From Paenibacillus sp. AN1007 (GTDB lineage: Bacteria; Bacillota; Bacilli; Paenibacillales; Paenibacillaceae): a DNA stretch of 64,000 nucleotides. Below the pieces are notes generated by a model. That model saw only the letters and a list, made by a program, of their open reading frames with translations, ran no database searches and was not told the DNA's origin. Position numbers and translations under genes: made by a program. The stretch spans positions 3,683,501 to 3,747,500 of the forward strand of contig NZ_CP159992.1 in assembly GCF_040702995.1 (NCBI RefSeq), given 5' to 3'. Shown here piece after piece: positions 54,534-63,283 of the stretch (position 1 is its first letter; each line of letters opens with the position of its first letter).

Positions 54534-56363
54534 CTAGATTTCTTCCTCCTGGATCAATGGCAGCATGACCCGGAATGTGCTTCCCATACCCAGCTCACTT
54601 TCAACTGACAATTTGCCATGATGCAGCTCGACCAGGTGTTTTACAATGGAAAGTCCCAGACCTGTGCCTCCGGAATTACGGGATCTGCCTTTGTCTACCC
54701 GGTAGAATCGTTCGAAGATGCGCGGCAAATCTTTTTTCGGTATACCAATCCCGGTATCGGACACCGCAAAAATAACCTGTTCTTCCTCACTCGTCTGATC
54801 CATCTTCACCTGAAGTTTTACTCTTCCGCCCTCCGGTGTATAGTTGATGCCATTGGATAACAAATTAATGAAAATTTGCTTCATCTTATCCTCATCCGCT
54901 TCGATATACAGTTCCTCCGGCACGTTCATTTCCAGGCGAATCTGCTTTTTCTCTGCAACCTTGGACAGAGTTCCCAGCACCATTTCAAAAAAGGACTGCA
55001 CATGCACCGGCGAACATTCCAAAGGTGCACGTTTCGATTCAATCTTGGACAGCTCCAGAATATCTCCAATCAACCGGTTTAACCGATCACCTTCGTCATA
55101 GATAATCTGCAGGAAAGAACGTTCCGTTTCTTTATCCTGCACACCGCCACTGAGCAGCGTTTCAGCAAACCCCTTCACCGCTGCCACAGGTGTTTTCAGC
55201 TCATGAGAGACGTTAGCCACAAACTCGCTGCGCATCGACTCCAATCTGCGAATCGCTGTGACATCCTGCAGCAGGAATAACATCCCGCGATATCCGCCAT
55301 TGTCTTCCGACATGGGTACACCATCCAGACGAATTAACCGTTCTTCGGGATTAAATATGCTTACTTCTTCATGCATACGCTCCTGAACAGCAACACTCTC
55401 TTCAATCGTACGTGTCAGCTCGTAATGCCGTTTGAGTTCCGTATAAGGTTTGCCAGTGACTTTCATCGCCTGTATGCCAAGCATGCGCTCTGCTTCCCGA
55501 TTGACCAAAGCAATCGATTGTGCGGCATCAATCATGACGATCCCGCCGGTCATATTCGCCAAGACACTTTGAAGCAGTGCTTCATTGTCTCGAATCGTTT
55601 TGAGCTGGGACTGCAGACTGTCTGCCATGCCGTTAATCGCCAGACCGAGCTGGCCGATCTCATCCCGGCGCGTCACCTTCACTCGGGCATCGTACTCCAG
55701 TTTCGTAATCCGATGTGCAACTTTGGTGATATGCTCAATCGGTGAAGTTAATCCCCGTGCTACCCGGTAACTGACAAATGCCACAATCAGGAAAAGCAGT
55801 CCGAGTGCGGCAAACATAATCATCCAACCGCGTTGAAGTCCTTGATCCACCGCCTGCAGACTCATGGACAGCCGAATATATCCGTCGAATTTGCCGCTTG
55901 GCATTTCAATCATGTCACTTTGGTCGGAATTTACAGGCAGCGCTACATACAGCATGTCCTGTCCCAACGTCTCGCTGTATCGGATGGACTGCCCAAAGCT
56001 CCCCTCCACAGCCGTCCGGATCTCTTCACGATTCTGGTGATTATCCATCGCTGCCGGGTCACTTTCGGAATCACCGATGACGATCCCATCTTTGTTGATA
56101 AACGTTACCCGCGAGTCTGTCAGACGATCCAGTTCAAGAGCCCGATCCGAGTAATATTTGCGCGTCTCTGCGGACGTCGGATCGGAAGCATCATGAAATG
56201 GAAACGTTGCTTTCAGCAAGTTAATCTCGCGCACCATCGTCTGCTCCAATGCGGCAATGTGCGTCGTTTTGAAAACTCTGCCCATCGTATATCCGGCCAC
56301 AATAACGGACAGGCCAATCAGCACCATCATAATCAGGGCCAGGCGAATGCGAAACGGTCTCAT
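54534..56363 (-). CDS. phoR: Phosphate sensor histidine kinase PhoR
   Basis: This 609-residue kinase has two membrane helices (about 8-27 and 180-202) around an extracytoplasmic sensor domain. HAMP (about 202-255), PAS (about 262-370), HisKA with the phospho-His in NVSHELKTPVAAVKG (about 390) and HATPase_c with N-box NLLSNGINYTPEGG, DTGIGI and GGTGLGLSIVKHL follow. It would phosphorylate PhoP when phosphate is scarce. In Bacillus phoP precedes phoR; here the kinase gene comes first and is 169 bases from phoP, with a Pho box between. The start at 56363 follows GAAGGAAGAG. Confidence 0.94.
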   Translation of the reverse strand: MRPFRIRLALIMMVLIGLSVIVAGYTMGRVFKTTHIAALEQTMVREINLLKATFPFHDASDPTSAETRKYYSDRALELDRLTDSRVTFINKDGIVIGDSESDPAAMDNHQNREEIRTAVEGSFGQSIRYSETLGQDMLYVALPVNSDQSDMIEMPSGKFDGYIRLSMSLQAVDQGLQRGWMIMFAALGLLFLIVAFVSYRVARGLTSPIEHITKVAHRITKLEYDARVKVTRRDEIGQLGLAINGMADSLQSQLKTIRDNEALLQSVLANMTGGIVMIDAAQSIALVNREAERMLGIQAMKVTGKPYTELKRHYELTRTIEESVAVQERMHEEVSIFNPEERLIRLDGVPMSEDNGGYRGMLFLLQDVTAIRRLESMRSEFVANVSHELKTPVAAVKGFAETLLSGGVQDKETERSFLQIIYDEGDRLNRLIGDILELSKIESKRAPLECSPVHVQSFFEMVLGTLSKVAEKKQIRLEMNVPEELYIEADEDKMKQIFINLLSNGINYTPEGGRVKLQVKMDQTSEEEQVIFAVSDTGIGIPKKDLPRIFERFYRVDKGRSRNSGGTGLGLSIVKHLVELHHGKLSVESELGMGSTFRVMLPLIQEEEI

Positions 56364-56485
56364 TAATCTCTTCCTTCTGGTATATTTTAATAAAGGTGAA
56401 CACTTCGTTTTTTCAGGTTTTTCTGTCCTCTCCGTTCATATGTAATGAATAAAATTCATTCAAATGATGAAAAAACAATGATTTA

Positions 56486-56827
56486 TTAATTTAGTTCAGT
56501 GCGGTCACCGCGTGTTGTTGGATGTGAAATGACCAGGAATTCTACGTCTTGTTCACTTTGATTTTGCATTTGATGCGGCGCTCCCGGCGGGATTTCTATG
56601 CCTTCATGTGCTTCCAGCACATATGTTTCTCCGTCAAGCTCCATACACGCCTCACCACTGAGGATAAAAAAGAATTGGCGGCTCTTTGTATGTACATGTC
56701 TTGTCTCTGCCGTGCCTGCAGGAATGCGCTCATGAATGACACTGAGAGTCTCACCTTGAACCAGATGCCAGCCATCACACTGAGCTCCCCATATATAGTG
56801 CGGTGCTTCTTGTTTGCTTATTTTCAT
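56486..56827 (-). CDS. Small cupin-domain protein
   Basis: This 113-residue single cupin has the first motif GTAETRHVHTKSRQFFFILSG, with HVH and a downstream Gln-Phe where Glu is usual. The second motif is GIEIPPGAPHQMQNQSEQD with a metal-ligand His. It might bind Mn, Fe or Zn; the substrate is unknown. The ATG at 56827 follows GGGAGG. A perfect 17-base palindrome lies 32 bases upstream. It lies downstream of a long gap, so it is probably transcribed alone. Confidence 0.82.
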   Translation of the reverse strand: MKISKQEAPHYIWGAQCDGWHLVQGETLSVIHERIPAGTAETRHVHTKSRQFFFILSGEACMELDGETYVLEAHEGIEIPPGAPHQMQNQSEQDVEFLVISHPTTRGDRTELN

Positions 56828-56858
56828 ATGAGCGCCTCCCGAATATGTTATCCGGTCT

Positions 56859-56875
56859 ATCATATCACATATGAT
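56859..56875. promoter_or_regulatory. Perfect 17-base palindrome, candidate operator of the cupin gene
   Basis: ATCATAT-CAC-ATATGAT is a perfect inverted repeat with seven-base arms, 32 bases upstream of the cupin start. That is where a repressor would block transcription. The regulator is unknown. Confidence 0.55.
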
Positions 56876-57063
56876 CAGATATCTTCCCATGTAAGACAGC
56901 GAATAGCAGAACAGCGTTCATCCCTTATTCCATGTTTCAAGGGCCATACCTTGTATAAAATATCATAGATATATCAACGCAGATACAGACTTATGTAAAT
57001 CATCTATTATCCTGCTTCCAGCTCTTCTCTCAACTCCGCCTCTTATTTTTTAAAAAAGGGAAT

Positions 57064-57104
57064 GACAAAAAGACAGAACGCTGCTGCATGTAAGCGTTCT
57101 GTCT
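57064..57104 (-). terminator. Terminator of the SDR gene
   Basis: AGACAGAACGCT and AGCGTTCTGTCT form a perfect 12-base stem with a T run on the minus strand. It lies 54 bases past the stop codon. Confidence 0.9.
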
Positions 57105-57157
57105 TCTGCATCAGCCCAGTCACTGCATCTGTTCAGCAGTTTCTTTGGACTTGCGGC

Positions 57158-58030
57158 CTAACCGTTCACCACTTCGCCGCCGTTCACATGCATAACCTGT
57201 CCGCTGACATAGGACGAGTCATCGGAAGCAAGATATACATAGGCTGGTGCCAATTCATCCGGCTGACCTGGGCGTTTCATTGGCTGTGACGCACCAAATT
57301 CACTAACTTTCTTCTCATCAAATGTTGAAGGAATTAACGGTGTCCAGATTGGGCCGGGAGCTACGGCATTTACACGGATACCTTTCTCGATCAGATTCAT
57401 GGATAGTGAGCGGGTGAATGAGGTAATTGCCCCTTTGGTAGACGAATAATCCAGCAGGGTTGGGCTTCCACGATAAGCGGTAATGGATGTTGTATTAATA
57501 ATCGTGCTGCCCTGTTTTAAGTGAGGCAGTGCTGCCTGTGTCACGTAAAACATGCCGAAAATATTCGTACGGAACGTTTTTTCCAGCTGCTCTGGCGTAA
57601 TATCCTCCAGATGCTGCTGCGGATGCTGTTCTGCCGCATTGTTTACAACGATATCGAGTTTACCAAGTTCATCCACCGTCTGCTGCACACTTTTCTTGGC
57701 AAAGTTCACATCGCCGATGTCACCTGCGATCAGAATACATTTGCGGCCTTCCTGCTCCACCTGACGTTTCGTTTCTTTCGCATCCTCATGCTCACTCAAA
57801 TATACAATCGCCACATCGGCGCCTTCTTTCGCATACGTAACGGCAACAGCTCGTCCAATCCCGCTGTCCCCTCCTGTAATTAAGGCCACCTTGTCCAGCA
57901 ATTTGCCGGCCGCTTTGTACTGCGGTTTCTCAAATTCCGGTTTAGGGGTCATTTCGGACTCGATCCCTGGACGCTGATCCTGATGCTGTGCAGGCATCGT
58001 TTTTTGATTTTGCTGGGTTGTGTTCGACAT
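57158..58030 (-). CDS. Short-chain dehydrogenase, general-stress-type
   Basis: This 290-residue SDR has a hydrophilic Gln-rich leader (about 1-40), the NAD(P) site LITGGDSGIGRAVAV (about residue 50), NNAAEQHP, catalytic Ser in NTTSITAYRG and Tyr-x3-Lys as YSSTKGAI. The leader and TGGDSGIGRA motif mark the YhdF/GSP39 group of stress-related dehydrogenases. The ATG at 58030 follows AAAGGAG. The substrate is unknown. It is monocistronic. Confidence 0.9.
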   Translation of the reverse strand: MSNTTQQNQKTMPAQHQDQRPGIESEMTPKPEFEKPQYKAAGKLLDKVALITGGDSGIGRAVAVTYAKEGADVAIVYLSEHEDAKETKRQVEQEGRKCILIAGDIGDVNFAKKSVQQTVDELGKLDIVVNNAAEQHPQQHLEDITPEQLEKTFRTNIFGMFYVTQAALPHLKQGSTIINTTSITAYRGSPTLLDYSSTKGAITSFTRSLSMNLIEKGIRVNAVAPGPIWTPLIPSTFDEKKVSEFGASQPMKRPGQPDELAPAYVYLASDDSSYVSGQVMHVNGGEVVNG

Positions 58031-58397
58031 TATACATTCTCCTTTCGAAATGAACATGCTGAAATGAAAAAGACTCGGACCTGAGCAGCATTCTTCCTTA
58101 TCTTTCGTTCGTCATAAGTCTCATTCTGTAGGATGGCATGAACCGACTAGAATATTCTTCTGCAGTTTGGAAACCAGATCATCCATAAGCTGCTTCTAAT
58201 CGTTATTTACCACTTTAATGGAAAACTAAACGATAGAATCTTTACAAGGTTAGATTATGGTCAAAATCATGAATGTTCCGTTTTTTTTCAATTCCACCTT
58301 TTTCATGCTTCAAAGTGTATTCCTAAGCAGGTGGGGCTGATGTACAATGGAAAATATACTCGACGATTATATTCTAAATTGACATGGAGATCTGAAC
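58031..58397. other. Divergent gap between SDR and GGDEF genes
   Basis: These 367 bases must contain two divergent promoters. No clear box pair, gene or riboswitch is seen; TACAAT at about 58341-58346 is a possible plus-strand -10. Confidence 0.5.
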
Positions 58398-59963
58398 ATG
58401 GAATCGCATATTAATTCATACATTACACTTGTGACCACTTCAGCAGTATTGAATCTGTTCCTGTGTATGTATACCTATTTCAGAAGAGCTCATTTTCCAA
58501 ATGCCAGCATTTTTATACTATACACCGCCTCCTTGTCGGTCTATACCTTCGGCTACGCCATTGGCCTTGCCAGCAATACGCTCGAACAGATGAAGTTCTG
58601 GAATATCGTACAGTACATCGGTATGCCGGTCTCTGCCCCGCTCGGTCTGATTTTGATGATTCGATACACTGGAAGGAAATTATCCAAATGGCTGACGTCA
58701 GCGCTGTTCATCATTCCTTCCATAACCGTTCTCCTGGTTACTACGAATGATTGGCATCACCTTTATTACAAAAGAGTGTGGCTGCGTGAGGACAGCACAA
58801 TTCCTGTCATGGCAATGGATATCGGGCAGTGGTATGTCGTGCACGGTGCATTTACATTTTCTTGTTTGTTATGTGCCGGCCTTATTTTAATTGCACAATG
58901 GCGGCACACCAAAAAAATGTATCGTCGGCAGCTGCTTACATTAATTGTTTCACAGATTATTCCGATGGTTGCGGCATTTGTATACTTAATCGGCGTGACT
59001 CCGCTTGGTCTGGACCCTGTGCCTGTACTGATGTGTGTTACATCGTCTATGTATATTTGGGCTATTCTTTCCTCCAGGCTGCTGACCATTGTGCCCATCG
59101 CCAAAGAGAGCATTTTCGAAAGCATGCGTGAAGGAGTTATTGTGCTGGACAGCTCGTATCGTCTCGTGGACTTCAATAAGTCCCTGCGGCTGATGCTGCC
59201 TGAGATCGAAACAACGATGATTGGACAACCTCTGAATGACATCTGGCTTAAGCTCGCAGGAGAAACTTTTCCTGTTGAATACGGACGGGAAGGACTGCAG
59301 ACCGACCTTTACTGGCAGCTGGACGGTGAAACGGTCTGTTACCAAGTCAGGACGTCGTATGTGTTCAATCACAATGCTGAAGTTGTAGGCATTCTTATTA
59401 TGGTCATCGATATTACCGAACAGCGCTTTTTACAAGAACAGCTGAAGCAGCTTGCTTATTTCGATGGTTTGACTAAGATATACAATCGGACTCAATTTTT
59501 GAACAAAGGAAGGGAACTGCTTCAGGAGGCACAGCTCAGCCTTAAACCCATCTCATTTATACTCTTCGATATCGATCACTTCAAACGGATCAACGACACC
59601 TACGGACATGATGCGGGGGACCAAGCCTTGATTCACGTCGTATCTGTGTGTAATCGCTATCTGAGCAGCGATATGTTGTTTGCCCGTTACGGTGGAGAAG
59701 AGTTTGTGATCGCCCTGCCAAACATGACTCTTGTGGAAGCTCATGGTCTCGCAGAACAGCTGCGAATCGCATTACTGCATCAACCGCTGGATCTGCAAAA
59801 TGAGTCCATTACACTGACATCCAGCTTCGGGGTGGCTCAGTGCAGTCATGAATCGGATACATTGGAATCTTTGCTGCATAATGCCGACCATGCCCTGTAT
59901 GAGTCCAAACGGGATGGGCGAAATGCGGTGCGGGTACATGCCGAGACTGTCAGTCAGCATTGA
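58398..59963 (+). CDS. Membrane diguanylate cyclase: 7TM + PAS + GGDEF
   Basis: This 521-residue protein has an N-terminal seven-helix sensor module (about 8-225; the histidine-kinase 7TM type). A PAS-like domain (about 235-345) and a GGDEF domain (about 350-515) follow. The active site RYGGEEFVIALP (near residue 431) and FDIDHFKRINDTYGHDAGDQ are intact, so it should make cyclic di-GMP from GTP. The RxxD inhibitory site five residues before GGEEF is not present. No EAL domain is fused. Ligand is unknown. GGAG precedes the ATG by eight bases; the gene is monocistronic and ends at a terminator. Confidence 0.92.
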   Translation: MESHINSYITLVTTSAVLNLFLCMYTYFRRAHFPNASIFILYTASLSVYTFGYAIGLASNTLEQMKFWNIVQYIGMPVSAPLGLILMIRYTGRKLSKWLTSALFIIPSITVLLVTTNDWHHLYYKRVWLREDSTIPVMAMDIGQWYVVHGAFTFSCLLCAGLILIAQWRHTKKMYRRQLLTLIVSQIIPMVAAFVYLIGVTPLGLDPVPVLMCVTSSMYIWAILSSRLLTIVPIAKESIFESMREGVIVLDSSYRLVDFNKSLRLMLPEIETTMIGQPLNDIWLKLAGETFPVEYGREGLQTDLYWQLDGETVCYQVRTSYVFNHNAEVVGILIMVIDITEQRFLQEQLKQLAYFDGLTKIYNRTQFLNKGRELLQEAQLSLKPISFILFDIDHFKRINDTYGHDAGDQALIHVVSVCNRYLSSDMLFARYGGEEFVIALPNMTLVEAHGLAEQLRIALLHQPLDLQNESITLTSSFGVAQCSHESDTLESLLHNADHALYESKRDGRNAVRVHAETVSQH

Positions 59964-60041
59964 TTCTGTGAGGTGCAGGCGGTTTAGGCAGGTTCAAAGA
60001 GTCAAAGAGATATTCTCCACTGCAGCAAGGTTTGGAAGGCA

Positions 60042-60080
60042 CAACAAACAGACAGCCCCTTCAGGCTGTCTGTTTGTTGT
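60042..60080. terminator. Bidirectional terminator after the GGDEF gene
   Basis: CAACAAACAGACAGCC and GGCTGTCTGTTTGTTG form a perfect 16-base stem around CCTTCA. Confidence 0.92.
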
Positions 60081-60122
60081 ACTGTCTGTTTCGTTGTTTG
60101 ATTAAGAACTGCTGGTACGCCT

Positions 60123-60161
60123 GCTCCGTAAAATATTGAACTAACTTCATATTTGCGGAGC
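60123..60161. repeat. Inverted repeat in the convergent gap
   Basis: GCTCCGTAAAATAT and ATATTTGCGGAGC pair with one mismatch and one bulge around a 12-base loop. No T run follows. Confidence 0.5.
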
Positions 60162-60172
60162 TGCACACTTAT

Positions 60173-60274
60173 CTGCTTCATTGACTAGGCTTGTCCACTT
60201 ATCCTTACGAGTGCAAACGCTTCAGCTTAAATTAACAATGAAGCAGCCTACGCACAAACAACCTCACTGCTTCA
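60173..60274. repeat. Three arms able to form competing hairpins
   Basis: CTGCTTCATTG (60173-60183), CAATGAAGCAG (60236-60246) and CTGCTTCA (60267-60274): the middle arm can pair perfectly with either the first (11 bases) or the third (8 bases). The gap 60081-60313 has no gene; its role is unknown. Confidence 0.5.
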
Positions 60275-60313
60275 CTTTGAAAACAGCTCTTAAGCTTGCT
60301 TTCAGTCAGCTTC

Positions 60314-60739
60314 TTAGAAAATTTGTCTTTCCACCATCAGATACACCATAATAAGCAGGAATACCGCAAGCAGCGTGCTGAACATACGGATTTTGCTTTG
60401 ATATGGAGTTACATCCTTATTATTTTTCACACCTTCTGCGGCAAGACGCAGCGGTTTCCCCATAATTCCGCCAATCGCTGCAATAGCCAGAAGCAGCACC
60501 ACAACAACAGCCATCCAGATATGGGAGTAATCACCCTTGGTCATCAGATAACCACCTGTAAGAAGCTGGATAACAAGTGCATACTGCGCAATTTTGTTCA
60601 ACGAACGAAGTGACGCGAATGCTCCCTCCTGTGCTGGCAAGCTTAATGTGCGAATTTTGCCGACCACGAAAGGCAGGATCAGATAGAATCCCATGGCCAG
60701 TGCTCCGACGATATGGAGCAGATACATAATCATTGTCAA
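60314..60739 (-). CDS. Small four-helix membrane protein of unknown function
   Basis: This protein of about 141 residues has four predicted membrane helices: the N-terminal YLLHIVGALAMGFYLILPFV, IAQYALVIQLLTGGYLM, AVVVVLLLAIAAIGGIMG and FSTLLAVFLLIMVYLM. It resembles small integral membrane families such as DUF2269/CopD-like proteins, but I cannot name it. The start is uncertain: a TTG at 60739 lies nine bases after GGAGG, while an ATG at 60733 is also possible. It is downstream of the mdh terminator. Confidence 0.7.
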   Translation of the reverse strand: MTMIMYLLHIVGALAMGFYLILPFVVGKIRTLSLPAQEGAFASLRSLNKIAQYALVIQLLTGGYLMTKGDYSHIWMAVVVVLLLAIAAIGGIMGKPLRLAAEGVKNNKDVTPYQSKIRMFSTLLAVFLLIMVYLMVERQIF

Positions 60740-60811
60740 AATTTTCAACCTCCTCAACATTTTCGCTGTGCTGTATATCACATTTTATTATACTGGGGAA
60801 CTTATCCAAAG

Positions 60812-60845
60812 AAAAGAAAACCTCCGCGTTTACGGAGGTTTTCTT
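60812..60845 (-). terminator. Terminator of citZ-icd-mdh
   Basis: AAAACCTCCG and CGGAGGTTTT form a perfect 10-base stem 30 bases past the mdh stop, with a T run on the minus strand. Confidence 0.9.
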
Positions 60846-60873
60846 ATTTTCCTTGTTCAAAAAGTCTTCAAAC

Positions 60874-61815
60874 TTAAATATTAACGATCGAAATGACATT
60901 TCGTACCGAGTCTGCAGACGTATCAAGCGCTGCTTTCTCTTCGGCAGTCAGCTCCAGTTCGAAGATCTTCTCGATGCCGCTGCCGCCCAAGATGGTCGGC
61001 ACACCCAGAAACAAATCATTATATCCGTACTCGCCTTCAAGATAAGCAATGACTGGAATAATGCGTTTCTTGTCTTTCAAGATGGCCTCGGTCATCTGAA
61101 CCAGTGAAGCCGCCGGAGCGTAATAAGCACTGCCGTTACCCAGCAGGTTCACAATCTCACCACCGCCTACGCGGGTACGCTGCACAATCGCTTCAATGCG
61201 ATCTGCCGGGATCAGGGTATCGATCGGAATACCGCCAACACTCGAATAACGAACGAGCGGTACCATATCGTCACCGTGACCACCAAGTACAAAGCCGCGT
61301 ACATCCTCTACCGATACATTCAACTCCTGCGCAATAAACGTGCAGTAACGGGCCGTATCAAGCACACCCGATTGTCCAATCACGCGGTTTTTCGGAAAAC
61401 CGAGCGTCTGATACGCTGCATATGTCATGGCATCCACCGGGTTGCTTAGAATAATGACAATAGAATCAGGGCAATATGTTTTCACATTTTCACACACAGA
61501 CTTCACGATACCTGCATTCGTATTCACCAGATCATCACGGCTCATGCCCGGCTTGCGGGCAATGCCGGCGGTAATGATCACAATGTCCGAACCGGCTGTA
61601 TCCTCGTAGTTGGAAGTTCCGACGATATGACTGTCGAACCCTTGCACAGGACTTGCCTCCAGCAGATCGAGTGCTTTACCCTTGGTCGGATTCTCCAGTT
61701 GAGGAATATCAACCAGTACAACATCCCCGAGTTCCTTCTGGGCAAGCATCAGTGCAGTTGTGGCACCGGTAAAGCCGGCACCAACGACTGTGATTTTTTT
61801 GCGCTGAATAGTCAC
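60874..61815 (-). CDS. mdh: Malate dehydrogenase (LDH-like type)
   Basis: This 313-residue enzyme oxidises malate to oxaloacetate with NAD. It has the NAD motif [12 protein letters not shown], the cofactor Asp in LVDIPQ, substrate Args in [11 protein letters not shown] and DTARY, and the catalytic His in [10 protein letters not shown]. It starts at GTG 61815 after GGGGAG. It is the third gene of the TCA operon, 28 bases after icd. Confidence 0.97.
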   Translation of the reverse strand: MTIQRKKITVVGAGFTGATTALMLAQKELGDVVLVDIPQLENPTKGKALDLLEASPVQGFDSHIVGTSNYEDTAGSDIVIITAGIARKPGMSRDDLVNTNAGIVKSVCENVKTYCPDSIVIILSNPVDAMTYAAYQTLGFPKNRVIGQSGVLDTARYCTFIAQELNVSVEDVRGFVLGGHGDDMVPLVRYSSVGGIPIDTLIPADRIEAIVQRTRVGGGEIVNLLGNGSAYYAPAASLVQMTEAILKDKKRIIPVIAYLEGEYGYNDLFLGVPTILGGSGIEKIFELELTAEEKAALDTSADSVRNVISIVNI

Positions 61816-61843
61816 GATTCACATCTCCCCTTACAGGTTTTTG

Positions 61844-63136
61844 TTACAGGTTGCTAATGATTTGATCAGCGAATTCGGAACATTTCACTTCTGTTGCGCC
61901 GTCCATCAGACGTGCAAAGTCATAGGTTACCGTTTTATTGTTGATGGATGTTTCCATGCCTTTGTAGATCAGGTTAGCCGCTTCCTGCCAGCCCAAGTGC
62001 TCAAGCAGCATTACGCCGGACAGAATTACGGAACCAGGGTTCACGACATCTTTATCTGCGTATTTAGGTGCAGTACCGTGTGTTGCTTCGAAGATAGCAT
62101 GTCCAGTTACATAGTTGATGTTCGCACCAGGTGCGATACCAATTCCGCCAACTTGTGCTGCGAGAGCATCGGACAGATAGTCACCGTTCAGGTTCAATGT
62201 AGCGATAACATCAAATTCACCCGGACGAGTCAATACTTGCTGCAGCGCGATATCAGCAATTGCATCTTTTACGATGATTTTGCCAGCATCTTCAGCTGCT
62301 TTTTGAGCTGCATTAGCTGCATCTGTACCGTCTTTTTCTTTGATCACATCGTATTGTGCCCAAGTGAATACTTTGTCGCCAAATTCTGCTTCAGCCACTT
62401 CGTAACCCCAGTTTTTGAAGGCACCTTCAGTGAATTTCATGATATTACCTTTGTGTACCAAAGTAACGGTCTTGCGGTTATGGTCAACAGCATATTGTAC
62501 CGCTGCACGAACCAAACGTTTCGAACCTTCCTCAGATACAGGTTTGATACCGATACCGGAAGTTTCAGGGAAACGAATTTTGTTAACACCCATCTCCTGC
62601 TGCAGGAACTGGATCACTTTTTTCACTTCCGCAGAACCTTCAGCGTACTCGATACCTGCATAGATGTCCTCTGTGTTTTCACGGAAAATAACCATGTCAA
62701 CCAGCTCAGGACGCTTAACCGGAGAAGGTACACCATTGAAATAACGTACAGGACGCAGGCAAGTGTACAGGTCAAGTTCTTGACGCAGTGCCACGTTCAG
62801 GGAACGGATACCGCCGCCGATTGGCGTAGTCAGAGGTCCTTTGATGGCTACGATGTACTCACGAATCGCTTCGAGCGTATCGTTCGGCAGCCACTCTCCG
62901 TATGTATTGAATGCTTTTTCACCAGCAAACACTTCATACCAAGCAATTTTTTTAGTACCGTTATATGCTTTCTCTACCGCTGCATCCAGAACGCGTACAG
63001 ATGCTTTCCAGATGTCACGGCCTGTACCGTCACCTTCGATAAATGGAATGATTGGATTATTAGGTACTTGAAGCGTACCGTTGTCAATTTGAATTTTTTC
63101 GCCTTCAGTTGGGAGTGCAAATTTTTCCAATTTCAT
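61844..63136 (-). CDS. icd: NADP-dependent isocitrate dehydrogenase
   Basis: This 430-residue enzyme turns isocitrate into 2-oxoglutarate. It has [13 protein letters not shown], the substrate Ser in [11 protein letters not shown], catalytic Tyr in [13 protein letters not shown], and [11 protein letters not shown] whose Lys-Tyr pair selects NADP. AGGAGG precedes the ATG. It lies between citZ and mdh in the usual order. Confidence 0.97.
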   Translation of the reverse strand: MKLEKFALPTEGEKIQIDNGTLQVPNNPIIPFIEGDGTGRDIWKASVRVLDAAVEKAYNGTKKIAWYEVFAGEKAFNTYGEWLPNDTLEAIREYIVAIKGPLTTPIGGGIRSLNVALRQELDLYTCLRPVRYFNGVPSPVKRPELVDMVIFRENTEDIYAGIEYAEGSAEVKKVIQFLQQEMGVNKIRFPETSGIGIKPVSEEGSKRLVRAAVQYAVDHNRKTVTLVHKGNIMKFTEGAFKNWGYEVAEAEFGDKVFTWAQYDVIKEKDGTDAANAAQKAAEDAGKIIVKDAIADIALQQVLTRPGEFDVIATLNLNGDYLSDALAAQVGGIGIAPGANINYVTGHAIFEATHGTAPKYADKDVVNPGSVILSGVMLLEHLGWQEAANLIYKGMETSINNKTVTYDFARLMDGATEVKCSEFADQIISNL

Positions 63137-63283
63137 AATTACAATTCCTCCTAAGTTTTGGTTTCACAGTATGAAGCATACCACATTTTTGCAGGAAGGA
63201 AGGGCTGTCTCTACTCGGCAGTACAGCCTCATATTCACAAGCCCCTCACCTCATCTATATGATTATACTGTTTTTGCTGTCGT

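Larger units (their letters stand above)
56828..57157. other. Intergenic region between cupin and SDR genes
   Basis: These 330 bases hold the palindrome before the cupin gene and the terminator of the SDR gene. Nothing else coding or structured is seen. Confidence 0.6.

Noticed and set aside
58100..58260. Sigma-B promoter for the stress-type dehydrogenase
   Set aside because: A GTTTAG...GGTAAA pair is only a weak match, and sigma-B use in this group is doubtful.
61841..63154. Long plus-strand open frame (about 437 codons) opposite icd
   Set aside because: It lies antisense to a fully recognisable isocitrate dehydrogenase, is Cys/Phe-rich with no known motif, and has no ribosome site.
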